From contig NC_090707.1 of the NCBI RefSeq assembly GCF_040954835.1, forward strand, positions 17,626,570-17,690,569: a stretch of DNA of 64,000 nucleotides, given 5' to 3'. Position numbers and translations under genes: made by a program. Every line of letters starts with the position of its first letter. Position 1 is the stretch's first letter. Source of the DNA: Lepisosteus oculatus. Its lineage: Eukaryota; Chordata; Actinopteri; Semionotiformes; Lepisosteidae. Below, piece after piece: positions 1 to 12,800 of the stretch. Under the pieces are notes generated by a model that searched no databases, was not told the origin of the DNA, and saw only the letters and a list, made by a program, of their open reading frames with translations.

Positions 1-842
1 ATCTTGTCAACGGAGAAAGGGATCTGAAGTGCCTTCGCTCGCTGCTCATCTCGTGAGAGACGAGATTCTGCGCGGCTTTTTTGCTTGTCTTTGGTAAACG
101 GAGGCTTGCTATGCCCAGGGCTTGCTGGCAGCTCCTTCTTCTGTAATTTCGATGTGAGGCTGAGTGACTCACCTGCCTGTGGAGGAGTAGAAGGTGGTAC
201 TTGATAGCCGTCCATGTGATATGACATCGGGAACATCTCTGTGTGCTCGGATGGGGAACTCCCAGAATCGCTGTCCATCTCTTCAAGGTCAGAATCACTA
301 TACCCAAAGGATGTGTCACCATAAATAGAGGACTTCTGTGGTGAGGCCGCATTAGGACTTGAATCCATTGACAGCCCAGAGTCAGAATCATGAAATTCTG
401 TCAGTTTCTGAGGCTTGCTGTTCTCAAAACCATCCCCCGGTGTAAACTCGGTGATGTCCATTGGTTTTGGTGGTGGCCCACTCTGAACTTCAGCCTGTGG
501 GCTGTTTCCAGTGCTTGCTGGCGGAATGTTACCATGTGCTTTTGAGTTGAGTTGAAGGTCAGGATAGAACACATCACAGAAGTTATCAGTGTTGAAGGCT
601 GCGCCTAGATCTGAGACATTCAGTGTCATCTGGTTGAGGTTCTCCGGGGGAACAAGATTGGTATAGCAGTTTTCAAATGTGTTGAGAAATCCCGAAGGGC
701 ACAGAGTATCTGGTGTGTTTGCTCCAACTTCATCAGGGTTGGACATGTAGTAGTTGTAATTTGCATTCTGTAGCTCTGGAGGCTTGTTTGTGGTTGTGTA
801 GCCTGTCAAATCAGTCATGTCTTCGAGTGGCATACTAAGGCA
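1..842 (-). CDS. NFE2L2: NFE2L2 coding exon 5, partial (Neh6; bZIP beyond the edge)
   Basis: Last coding exon, 280 codons plus 2 bases visible (residues 196-475), opening CLSMPLEDM after a tandem acceptor TAGCAG. It contains the beta-TrCP degron DSGLS (349-353) inside [13 protein letters not shown], where human has DSDSGISLNTSP with its GSK3-primed serines. A second serine-rich site, DSDSGSSPS (385-393), lies where human has DSAPGS. Further on, [16 protein letters not shown] and [13 protein letters not shown] are near-identical to vertebrate Nrf2 upstream of the CNC domain. The window cuts the exon within the codon after SVDK. Confidence 0.97.
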
Positions 843-3800
843 CTGCTAGATAAAAAGAAAGAAAAAGAGTATGTTCACTTGTTTTATGCCCCTATCAACA
901 AATTAACATAACTGTGTTAGGAAGTAAGCAATACTGCTGATCGGAATTTAGTTGGGAATACGCCGGAAACATTTTGTGAACATCTCATTAAAAACAGATC
1001 AGCACAGAATATTTTTTTCACCTAAGATTTTTTTTAAAATACAGTTTATTGCTTCTTAAATAGTATCTTCCATTCCTTAAACAGAATTGCAAAATTCATT
1101 TCTTGCCTATGCTTGTCCTATTCATTTTTCTTTAACATTCCAATTTAAAGTGATTTTTAGGAGACAAATGATATTTGTCAAAAAGGAAATTTTATATTTG
1201 GAAAAGGTATTTCCAAATGCCATATCAATTTACAAAACAGCTTTAACAGTAGAAATAAAATTTTTAAAAATCAAGGTGACTTGTTTACAGAGATCACCGG
1301 TTCAGTATTATAGAGATGGCTCTCTCCACAGAAAAAAAAAGGAAATGAAATACTTTTATAGTTTGTGTCATTTGAGAACATACAGGTGATTACCAGAGTA
1401 GGAACCCCAATCAAACTGGGAATTTCCACAGTACAATGCTAGGTTTTGTATTTTTTATGCAATAAAGCCAAACAAAATGGTGTAAAAGGCAACAAAAATA
1501 CAATTTAATCAAAATGTGGTAATCGGCGATTTTTAAGAATTACTCAAATAAGAGAATTTCTTTATTTAGGTTTAATGCTTCACAGTCTTCTCTAGAGATA
1601 CTGCATCAGAGAGAACTCTCAATGTTTGTTCTGCACTTAAAAGAAAATTCTTTTGAGAGGATATATGACCCTTTACATCCCAGCTTTGCATCAAGGGATC
1701 TTAAGTATCCTTCTTTATATTTTAAAAGCCTGAACTGTGGTAATTTGATCGCAGAAGAATTACCGATGTGCATCTGCTGCCTGCATGTCCTTTTAATATC
1801 TATAGAACAAAGGTGTGCTTGTCTTCTGAATAGCTGGCTTATTCCACAGCAGAATTCTTTGGGTGTTTGTTACTTTTACAATCTCTTCCTATTGCAGAGT
1901 ATGAATTTGTCTATTGTAGTTACCTGCAGCTCTGGGATGGAAAGTAACTCCTGCCAAGCCTGCTCCAAGTCTTGAACAGTTTTCTGTTCAGGCAGTGAGG
2001 AGGTGAGTAGAGAAGGATGAACTTGCTGTGGCTGGTGGGGTGCCATTAAGACCTGGCTGCTCCCTGCCCCAAGTGTGACCGCAGAATCCAGTGACGGTGT
2101 TGAAGGCTGAAACGGGAGGAGTACACAGTATTAATCTACAAAAATACAAGAAAAGGCACACTTAAGGCAAGGAATTGACCGCACCTTCGGAAATAAAAAG
2201 AATGTAGTTATAACTGAGTTTTGATATGGTGCCGAGTGAAAAGCAGAGGTGCTCTTAATTATAAAAGGTGTCCTTTTACCTGAATGTCTTCTACCAAAGG
2301 GAATGTCTCTGCAAGCAACTGCATACATTCGTCAAATGACAACGACTCTCCTTCTTCTTCTGAGAAAAGGACATTCTGCAAATGAGATTGAAAAAGTCAG
2401 TACGCGGTCTTCTTTCTGTACAAGAACTGCACCATATATTTATATTTGCACATTTACTTTGTTCTGGAACATTCTGGGAAAAAAAAGGATAGGGTACTGA
2501 ATTTTAGTTTACATGGTAAGGTTTTCTTTACCCATAATTATATGAACAACAATAAAAAAGGCTTTGTCCGGCTTTCATACAGCTAATACAAAGGTTTTTT
2601 TACCCAGGCTTCAAAGGCATTAAAACAGTCCATGTGGACTGCTCAGCCACCTGTTTTATCCTAATTACAGTGGGTAATTCAGTTACCTAGTTACCATCCA
2701 AATTAACTCCAGCATGCAATGGGATGAGTCTTTCTATGCTGGCAGCAGTGACAGCTGGGTACCTGTGGGGCCTCTGTGGGTGCTGTTGTAGTTTCAGGTT
2801 GAGTGCTCTGTGGTGGCCGGGGAACAAACTCTCCTGTCTCTTCATCCAGTTGCAGCTGAGAGAGCAGGGCTTTCTCCTGCTCCTTCAAGAGCTGCTCTTG
2901 CTTCTCCTCTTCAAGCTTTCTCCGTTTCTCGAGCTCGTGCTCCTTCTGTCGGTGGCTGTAATCGAAAACTTCCCGGCCTGCGCCCAGGTCGATGTCCTGC
3001 CTCCAGAGGATGTCAATCAGGTCCATATCCTGCAAGAGAAAACAGGTTGGAAAAGAAAACTGTGGTTGAGCGTAGCACGTTCATGAGTACAGCATGAACG
3101 TGCTACGCCACAGAAACACAGCGATACCTCTTCCTACTAGTTGGCCGTGCTTTGACTTCACAACCCTGCAACGTTACTATGAGGTGACTGTAATGGAGAA
3201 GCACAATGAATAATAGATGCATTTCTCCTTTTTCCTTATGCCGGAAGCTCCAGTCATAGCTCACAGAAGCCAAACATTTATATGAGACAAAAGTCTAGCC
3301 GTTAAAAAAAAAGAAACAAAAAAACCACATACCGCTTAGGATTACCAGGAAACACAGGAAAAATTTGAAACCTACTTCCTTTTGTATCAATAACCATGAA
3401 AAGTTGTGGTTTAAGTACATTTAAAAGATTAGAATACTTACAAAAGCAGCATTTTGTAATTAACCTGTTCCTCCTTCAGGATTGTGGTGCATATCCTTTA
3501 GGCAGGCAATAACAAAATGTGTCGGTTTAAGGGACCAATCATTCCCATGAATAAGCTGCTGCCTGAAACCCTGAGGTACCCAGAGCTGGAGGGTAATCGT
3601 TTGCAAGGCTCGAATTTCACTCCAATCACACGGCAGCAGGGGCATGGCCAACCATAAGACAGCCCAGGAAGGAATGTTCTTTTCAGGTAGGAACACAAAC
3701 CAGCACTGTTTAACCAAACTCTGCTTTTGCAAGCATAACCTGCAATGTACATAATAGAAAATTATTTACTGTAGCTATCTGTGACTTTCCATTTCCCTGT

Positions 3801-6800
3801 TTTACTGTTTGTTGTTGTCTATTGTTACTATTTAATTTTTGCCTTCTGTTCTTAGATGATTATTATCTACAACTTATAACTGAATTCATTAAATATCAGA
3901 ACGGCTTCCACTTGGATGCTAGGCTAAGTATTTTTCTATAAACTGACCCCCATTCGAATATTTTAATTTAAAGGAGCTCTAGGCATCAGATTCACAACAG
4001 CAACAGATTAACGTCAGGAAGGGGACAATGATAACCAAATAGTTACGGGTAACCAAGAGGTTTTTAGAAAATCATCTATGTTTTACAGTAATATTCTGTA
4101 TTTGAAGTTTCATCATGTTGTATATAGGAATAAAGAGGATTAAATAAACATGTAAAAAATCTCACAAAGAGAGGTCAGCGAAAAATGTGGCAAATTCATA
4201 AACATGTAAGACATATAAAATTATTATGTACACATATGTAACTTGCACAACAAGCAGAGGTCTCCAGCTTTCATTTCCAGAATTAGGATTAGAGACCCCA
4301 GCTTTAGAAATATACTGCATAAAACTGTTCTGGGTTGGTCATTCATTATTTGTGCAAGGCATTATTTTTAAATCACAAGTAAAAACTATTTTAGAAAGCA
4401 AATACAAAGATAACAGATCATTTTAAACAAATTTTGATTCTGGGTGTCAAAAGAGCATATCAAAGTGTAAAGGTCAAATATGAGCTGTAAAATCAAAACA
4501 AAAAGGTGGGATTCTCTGATTAATAAAGCAATAATTGCAAAGGATTCTGACCAAAAATATATAAAAATATTTAGAAGAGAAAAAACGTCTGAATTGTTCT
4601 AAACGGCAGTTCAGATATGTTAATCTCCTGTGAGATTAAATAAATAACTGCTGCATGCATATAGCAACTTTCATTCAAAAACCTATTTTTTAAGATACCA
4701 AGGACCAGTCGCCCTACTGCCAAGCAGATCATGCAGGTAGGTTAGACTGTGTTTGTGCCTTACCAATTAACTTAAGGGGGGATTTAAAATAAATGCATAG
4801 CCTATGTCTCATAAGGCATTAACCCAGCTTTATTGTAAAATTACTCTATGTACAAATCTCCAGTTATTAGTACAGTATGAAAAGGGTAACTGATTTGTGA
4901 TAACACCTGCAAAATACTTCCTATATCAATCAGCTTGGGGTTTACTGTAGAAATTTAAAATATCATATGACAGAAAGATTCAGACACATTTGATTACCAA
5001 AAGCCTGTAGACAGACCATCATGAACCCCATAGGCTTTTCAACAAACATGCTAAGAGCTTTGTTGCTCTTAGAAGTTACAAGAGCCCTGAAAGGTTACAA
5101 AAACCCACACACTGAATCACAAGAAAGTTGCCAGACATGTGATTTTTTTCCCATCTGGGAAAAACAATAATTTTTTACTTCCTCAATTGAATGTCTTGCA
5201 TCACTTGACTGGAAATGGTCTCAGAGAAAGCCTTTTTTTAAAGAGGCAACAAACGAAGTAGACATTCATTCTTTTGATGAGAAACAGAGTATAGCAGAAA
5301 GACAACTGTTCAGCTTCCCAGAACTTCAGCACTGAAGGGCTTTGACAATTTTAGAAATGAAACAGCACTTAAGACAACTGTCACCATCAAGCTAAACTGT
5401 CATTTTCATGATACTAGAATAATCTGCAACTGTTGAATTAATTTACAGGAAGAGAAACAGGAAATACTTCACTGTGAATTTCAATTAAAATAAACCAGTT
5501 GTATCAGTTTTCAACAGAATTAGGATGTAAAGATTGTTCTGTCAAGGTTATTCAAGGGTATTAAAATCAAGTTATAATCCTAGTTAATCCAATCACAAAT
5601 TAAAAATCAATTAGAAAGTAATTATAATAGGGGGTTCCAAATATTTTGGCCAGTGAGTGCATACTGTAGCAAATCTGTACAATGCTAAAAAACCCAAATA
5701 TAGAACCAAATTTTACAGAACCAATCCAAAAACCGATAGTAATGGGCAAACCAAACGCTTTCATTCATTAGCTTGACAGTTTGAAACGAAATAACACCAA
5801 ATATGCTACCATGTTATATGGAAAGCCACAAAACTAACAGACCAAACATCTTCTTTGCATTACAGAGGCACTGTTTTGAATTATAAGGGACAGCACTTTA
5901 TGAAAACAAAGTTATTAGAACAATTAATTAGTTATGAGTTTTCAATAGCAGTAAACATAGGCGAAGGCAATTTTAAACAACAGTACTTGCTCTATAAACT
6001 AAATCAGTCCAAAAACAATATTGGTCTCGCTAAATATTGCCACTTCTTTATTACTAATTCAAATAATTCAAATACCAGTTCTGTCTTTGTCTGGAGCTGA
6101 GCTGAGAAAGCACATACATTTCAGTAGAAAAAAAGTAGGGGTTAACCCTTATATCCTGGTTATATTCCACTCTGGCCTTGATAAAGTTCTCTTTTTACCA
6201 AACTGGTCAAACACTCTCTTAATGTTGTTCCTGAACTGCTGTGAAGCACAGGATAGGGGCTTTGAAAAGTTCAGGTGTATGCTTGTACTAAGCGGTAGAT
6301 GCTGTGTCCTCTCCTATAAGATGAGCACTTTGAGATCCTTTGGATGAAATGTGCTAAATAAATTTAAGGAATTGATATTTTTAAAACAGCACACAGAAAA
6401 TGTGGATGCTAAGCAGTAAAAAAGAAGCAATCTGTGTTTATTCTGAATAAAAGCAAATCACTTTGCCATCTTCAAAGTTAAGCGCATTAACACAAAACGC
6501 TACAGGAGTGACTCAAGACTGTAATTGAGAGCTGAGCAATCACAGGTGCTGTCTGACAATGAGCAGGTGCTAAAGGTGGTCAGGAATGGAGCAGTTCTGA
6601 TTTCTGTGGGGAGTTCATTCCACTGAGGAGCAAGTGTGGAGAATTAATGGGCTTTGGAAGTAAGAGAATGGAGATGGGGATACGGAAAGTAGATCCTGTG
6701 GGATCAAAAGCACAATATACAGTAATATTGTGTAAATTATTAATTATTGTCTCTTATGTGCAACACCAAACAAGGTCCTATTCAAACAAATGGACATAAA

Positions 6801-9800
6801 AATCACTCGCAACAAGAGTCAGACTGTTAGCCCCATTGTTACAACAAGATATTTGTTCAAAACCTAGACCACTTAAATTCAGGTTCGACAGTCAAGTGGT
6901 GTCATGCAAAAACGACCATGCCTGAGGCGTCAACATGTTGGTGTGTCTGATCTGTTGTCAATATCCATAATGAAGATCATATTTTAAGTGGAAATTTTCA
7001 TTTTTAAAAAAAGTAAAATATTAGTCATAATACCACCGATACCACTACTACTACCGCTAATAATAACTTAACTTAAATTAGCTTTAAATATTTTAATATC
7101 AATATCATATTGAAAATTTGAAATCATATTGAAATAATACCTAGCAGAATATATAATACTACATTCAATAACTATCCTTGCTTAAATATTGTATTTACCT
7201 TAAATACTGAAGATATTATATGGTAAATATTATCATAGTAAATAGAAATTAATAAACCATAGAAATCTGAAAATTATTATAAAGTTTCAGTAGATGATTG
7301 TTTTGGACCTCTGTAAAAGCGGAGAGTTTTGTTGCTTTTTTTCTTTCACAGCCCTAACTCTTGAACTATGACAGATGTAAACGTACATAAATAAATCAAG
7401 GGACAAACTTTTTTTACAAAACTGCGTATAAAACGTGCAATGGAAGTATTGCTGCAGTGCTGCCTTTTATCACAACATCAGATATTCTTAACTTGTCTTT
7501 GTAATATGCATGAAGGTCAAAGTTAAACTCTTGGCTTATCATGTCCGCTTGCTACAGGCTCCTGGCTTATGATAAGAGCTTTAAAGTGAAAGCACAAGTT
7601 CTCAAATAAGTAGATATATTTCAAATTTTGCTTTTCATTCTTGCAGCACTTTATAAAATAGGAACTCACAAAACACACAATATTACATCACTGTGAATCA
7701 TGGACACCGCAATAATACACTGCTGGGCCTTCAAGTATTTTCTTGTTTCAAATTGGCATAAATTACTAGTTCTTGTACAACTATTATAGCTGGCTCAGCC
7801 AGCCATTTTCAAGCACATGACCTCAACAGTAAAAAACCGGCAGGTCTCTGTTGACACAAAACATGCTTTGCATCCTTTCGTCTAGCAATTTTTCACCATA
7901 CAGCTCAATATAGCTTTCTGAGAGAAAACAGGTTATGCTTTTTAACTTATTTATGTAATTTCATTTATGCCAGATAACTTATCATTTGGATAGAATTTAA
8001 AATGAGAGTTTTAACAATTCTTTAAATACACAAGTATTTATGAACACTCATGTCAGATAATCGATCATTAATGCACTACAAACAGTACAATAGCAAAAAA
8101 CTAGACACAGCTCATTGCCTCACCATGGTGATTACAACAAAGTATCTCTGGAAAGAGGCCTCAGGAAAGCTAATATGCTGCACAATACAACATTCTAAGT
8201 AGAAGTTATTTAATAAAAAGGATAAAACAGAATAAAGGCATCAAAGTTCAGGAAGGAAAAAAAGGTTCTCTGGCTAAACAGGACTTCTGACATATTTTCT
8301 TATGACTCCCACATTCAATTTGTTTTTCACAAATGGGTGTGTACTCTGGTACACAATGTGCCTGGAGTGCCGTGATGCAACTGAAACTTATCAGGTTATT
8401 TTAACCCTTTATTGGTGCACTACAGTCTCTAAAAACACGACAGAAAAAGATTACAGTAGATGCAGTTCACTGCCCTGCTGTGCAGAATACTATGCATACT
8501 GAGTACAATATATTTCTGTAATTTCTCCAACAGAACTGTGGTGCCGTGAAGCTTGCTTGTACAGTGGAAACAGTTATGAAAGACCAAATGTAGGAGAGTA
8601 AAATGAGAATTGTGGTTCATATTGGCTGCTTGGGTGAGTTTCCCACTGCACGAATGTCACCATAATCAATAAAAAAAACTTTTCAAGCTTATCTAGAGGA
8701 TTGTTAAAGGATGGCTTTGATTACACAAGAGCACTGTTTTTGCTGCACCACAGTCGCTCCTGTGAACCTTCCGAAACAAAGTATGCCCCACTGTTATCTG
8801 AAATAAATAAAATATTTGTATCAAAGCAATGCAGAAGATGTTGCCCTGGATATAAACTATCCAGCTGTGCCCAAGATGTTTTTGAGGCAGCCAGTTTGTC
8901 TCCAAACAGCACTCTCAGTAACTATGTGATCACTGATGGTGGACAGATGTGAGTCAAGACTGTGAGTGTTCACAAGCATGAGGAATAACAGATTCTGTAG
9001 GCAGGCTAGAAGGTAAAAAAAATGCAAAACATCTGTGTGGATGGGGAGCAGACAAGGGGACAGCAATCATTACAATCGGTAAAGGCTGCCATGTCTCCTC
9101 ACAAGTATCTTAAATTCTGAAGTTCATTAACAATTTAAAAATTAACACAGCATTAAAATATAAAGGTTACAGAGCCACCCATTCAGTCCATTTAAGTTGT
9201 CTGGTCTCTAGCAGTTCATTAAACCAAGGCCCTCATCCATCTTGAAAGAAGCAAAGGTATCAGCTTCAACAAGGCTGCATAGCTTGTTCCAGACACCTAC
9301 ATTTTTTGAAAAGGTTCCTCTTGTTCTCAATATTAAATGCACTTCCTTGTAGTTTCCAATTGTGTCATCTGGTTAATGTTTTACTGTTGACTCTGAAGAA
9401 TGCTTTTGAATACTAGAATCAGATCCCGTCATAGTCTTCTATCTTCCTAGATTCAGTTATTTTAGTCTGTTAGAGTGTGACATTCCTCTAAATCCAGAAA
9501 TATACCTGGTTGTTCTACTTTGGATTCATTATTGTGAACATATGAATAGTTAGGCTGATAAAATGGGTCCAATCAGTGTTACAGATACAGTTATATATAA
9601 AAATAAGATCTACAGACACTTTTATGAAGAAAATAGGCTTTAACCCCAGTTTGGAAAAGAACATTGAAAGGTTTAAAACTGCTCTGAGTCACAAACTTTG
9701 AATTTCTAATACAAAACATCCAAGAACAGCTACTCAGTAACCAGATCCTAATAAATGCAATATAGAGACTAAATATATTAGAGGTTGTTTGGTGTAGTTG

Positions 9801-12800
9801 GCTCAGCTGAGGGAATGGCAGCCTAACCATAAGGATGAGCCTAATCAAAATCTCCCTCACTTTCATGAGGAATGAGCTACGGAGCTGCTGTAAGGGTGTA
9901 GATAGGGTGGTTGGAGCAAGACAGATGTTCAAAGGAGGTTCAAGAAGCAAGATACATATGATATGTATGTAGGAGAGCAGTAGGCCAAGTAGGCAAAATT
10001 ATAATCTAACCTTCCCTTTGAACGTCTGTACAAAACTTCATTAATTTATTTCAGAAATCTTTCCAAAATCCATCAGGCAGTCCCACTGTATCTGGAGTAC
10101 GATCTTTGATCTAAGAGCCTCTTTCTATTTTTTGCTGATTTTGTTCAGCTCTTGATCTTAGAGCAAGTGGGCATACCCATTCTTCTGATGTTCAACAAGA
10201 TAACTGATGCCATTAATGTTTGTAATTAAGTGCAGAACATAATGGAAATGGACATTTTGGGTTCAACCGTTTTTGCTCTGTGTATACCAGCATCCCACAT
10301 GATACTCGTCTAAACTGCTCTTTGTTATTCTACAAAATATAGTCAGGTATCCGTAAGACATGCTGTCGTCTAGGTTAACAAGTTATGTTCTGTCTCACTG
10401 CAGTCCTCTATGAATGGAAAGATTACTGAAAATGTCTGAATGCATACTAGTCTCAGACGGCAAGGTGGTGTAGTGGCTAGCATTGCTACCTCACAGTGCT
10501 GGGGCCTTGGGATTAATTCCTGAGGCACTGTCTGGGTGGAGTCTGTATGTTCTCCCCGTATTCATGTGGGTTTCCTCCAGGTGCTCTGGATTCCTCCCAC
10601 AGTCCAAACACATACTGGTAGGTTAACAGGCTTCTGGGAAAACTGGCCCAGGTGTGCGTCTGTTTGTGTCTGTGTGTGCCCTGCAATGTACAAGCGTCCC
10701 GTTCCGTTCAGGGTGTATCCTACCCTGAGCGCAAAGCTTGCCAGGACAGGCTCTGCCTCATTCTTCAATGTTTTTAGCTTCAATGTGATTAAAACTGTAA
10801 TGCAACAAGAGTCTAAAGTGTTAAGCATATTTTTAGAATAGATACTGACCATTCAAGAGGTTGAATAATTGTCTTTGATTCACCTTTTAAATGTCTTCCA
10901 TGTTTGTGAAATCATTCTTGATAAAGGCCGTGTGCCAAACGTTGATGAAACATTTCACTGAGCTCTTTTTGTCACAGTTATCTCAGATGTTATAAAAGAC
11001 TTTCATTATAAAAAAGATTTTTGGCATTACATATACTTTGGGGTGTATGCGGAAAAGTTAAAAGAAAAAAAAATTGCATAAGTAGTAGTAATAAAATCCA
11101 CACGGACAAGTTTTATAACTGGTACACTACAATGAGATTTGGAAAGCAAATATTGGATGTTTTAGTGGAAATTTATTAAATTAAATATTTGTACATCTAA
11201 TAGTATCCAATAATCTTGGCGAAAATCCATATTTAATATTTGTTACTTAATACTTTTCTCTATAAAATTTAGAGCTTTTAAGATTTTCTAAGAATACAAG
11301 ATATGAACATGATTTGAGTTCTAAAGAAAACATAATTATAGCAATATTCAGCTGAGCTCTACAAGACTGCAATGTTTAGACTGTGAAGATAATGTTCTAA
11401 AAAATCTGAAATTCATGTGTTATCAAAAGTGACATTTATCCACAAATTAACGCACTCAGAACTGTATGGTCATATGGTCAGTTTTACTCTGAACATGCAG
11501 AGGCAAATTTTATTTTAAAACAGGGCTGTAATTTCTGTTCAAAATTCACCTAAAGGCTAACAGATATCAACACTCAAGGAATGTCATCTATATGTACTTC
11601 AATGTAATCATGATTCTAATTTTTGATTAACTAAAAAGTTTAATAGTTAGGCTTCTGTATATTAAAAATGAATATTGTACTCTCAACTGTATTTTTTTAA
11701 GGGAGCCTCCTTGAAGTCCCCCCATCGCACACTCTAGAGGTCATTAGAGCAGTGCTCAGTCTACTGTAGATGATGTAAGAGCACTCCTTAAATGTAAACT
11801 TTCCACATTTTGTTTCTTTTATTTTTTAGTGTTTGGGGAATTAACTTTAATTATCTGATAAAGAAACAATCTGCCTGGTTATCTATGTTTATGTTTAATC
11901 TTTGTAAATGAACATTAATGGGTTTTTCAAAACACTGTAAATTAAAATAGGAAATAAAATCCTTACTGATATTCTCTGAATATCATTGCTAAAATTACAT
12001 TCACACAAATCACATTTATTTCTGGCCCAACAAAAATATACTACTTCTTTTCTCACCTGTTCTATTGACCTTTTGTACAGAAATCACAGATAAACACAAA
12101 CACTGTCAATGTTTCAATGGCACATACAGTAAATCATAACCATTCCCTTATGGTAATGAGTATGACTGTTTAAATTTTCAAGGAGTTTAAATACCACAGC
12201 AACAACTCTTTTGTCAAACAGACACACATACAGTAGTAGCTGTATAGAACTTACAAGCAACAAATAACTTTGTACAGTCACTCAACTTTGGCCTGTATTA
12301 TACAAAAAGGCTCTGACTTACAGTATATGTGAAGTAGCATTAAAGCATGTCTTTTTTATATTACTCAATTAAGTTCAATTACTTAATTGAACTATATGAC
12401 AGAAAGTAATTATTAAGCAAAATATTGTAGGAGCAGAAACTCTTGTTTTTAATTCTATAATAAGACTACTGTACATGCTACACAGTTGTGTTCCAAGACT
12501 ACAGCTTGTTACAATACTGCATGCTCCTGAAACTGTCTGGAATTGTTTTTTTTTTACAAATTGGGCTTGCAGTGTACTCAATAACCATCACACCAAAGCT
12601 CTTACAAAAGCACCTGTCTCCAAACGTTGACGCGATGGAAGTGCTTGCATTGTGGTTTTCCCAGTAGCTGAGAATGATGTCAGACAGCCAGCATCCTCAA
12701 AGACAAACAACTGCTGCCTGAATGAAGGCCGACATCTTGAAAATGAAGGCACAATTACAGGTTCATTAACTGAACAGATGCTGCAGCAGCTTGAAGTTTT

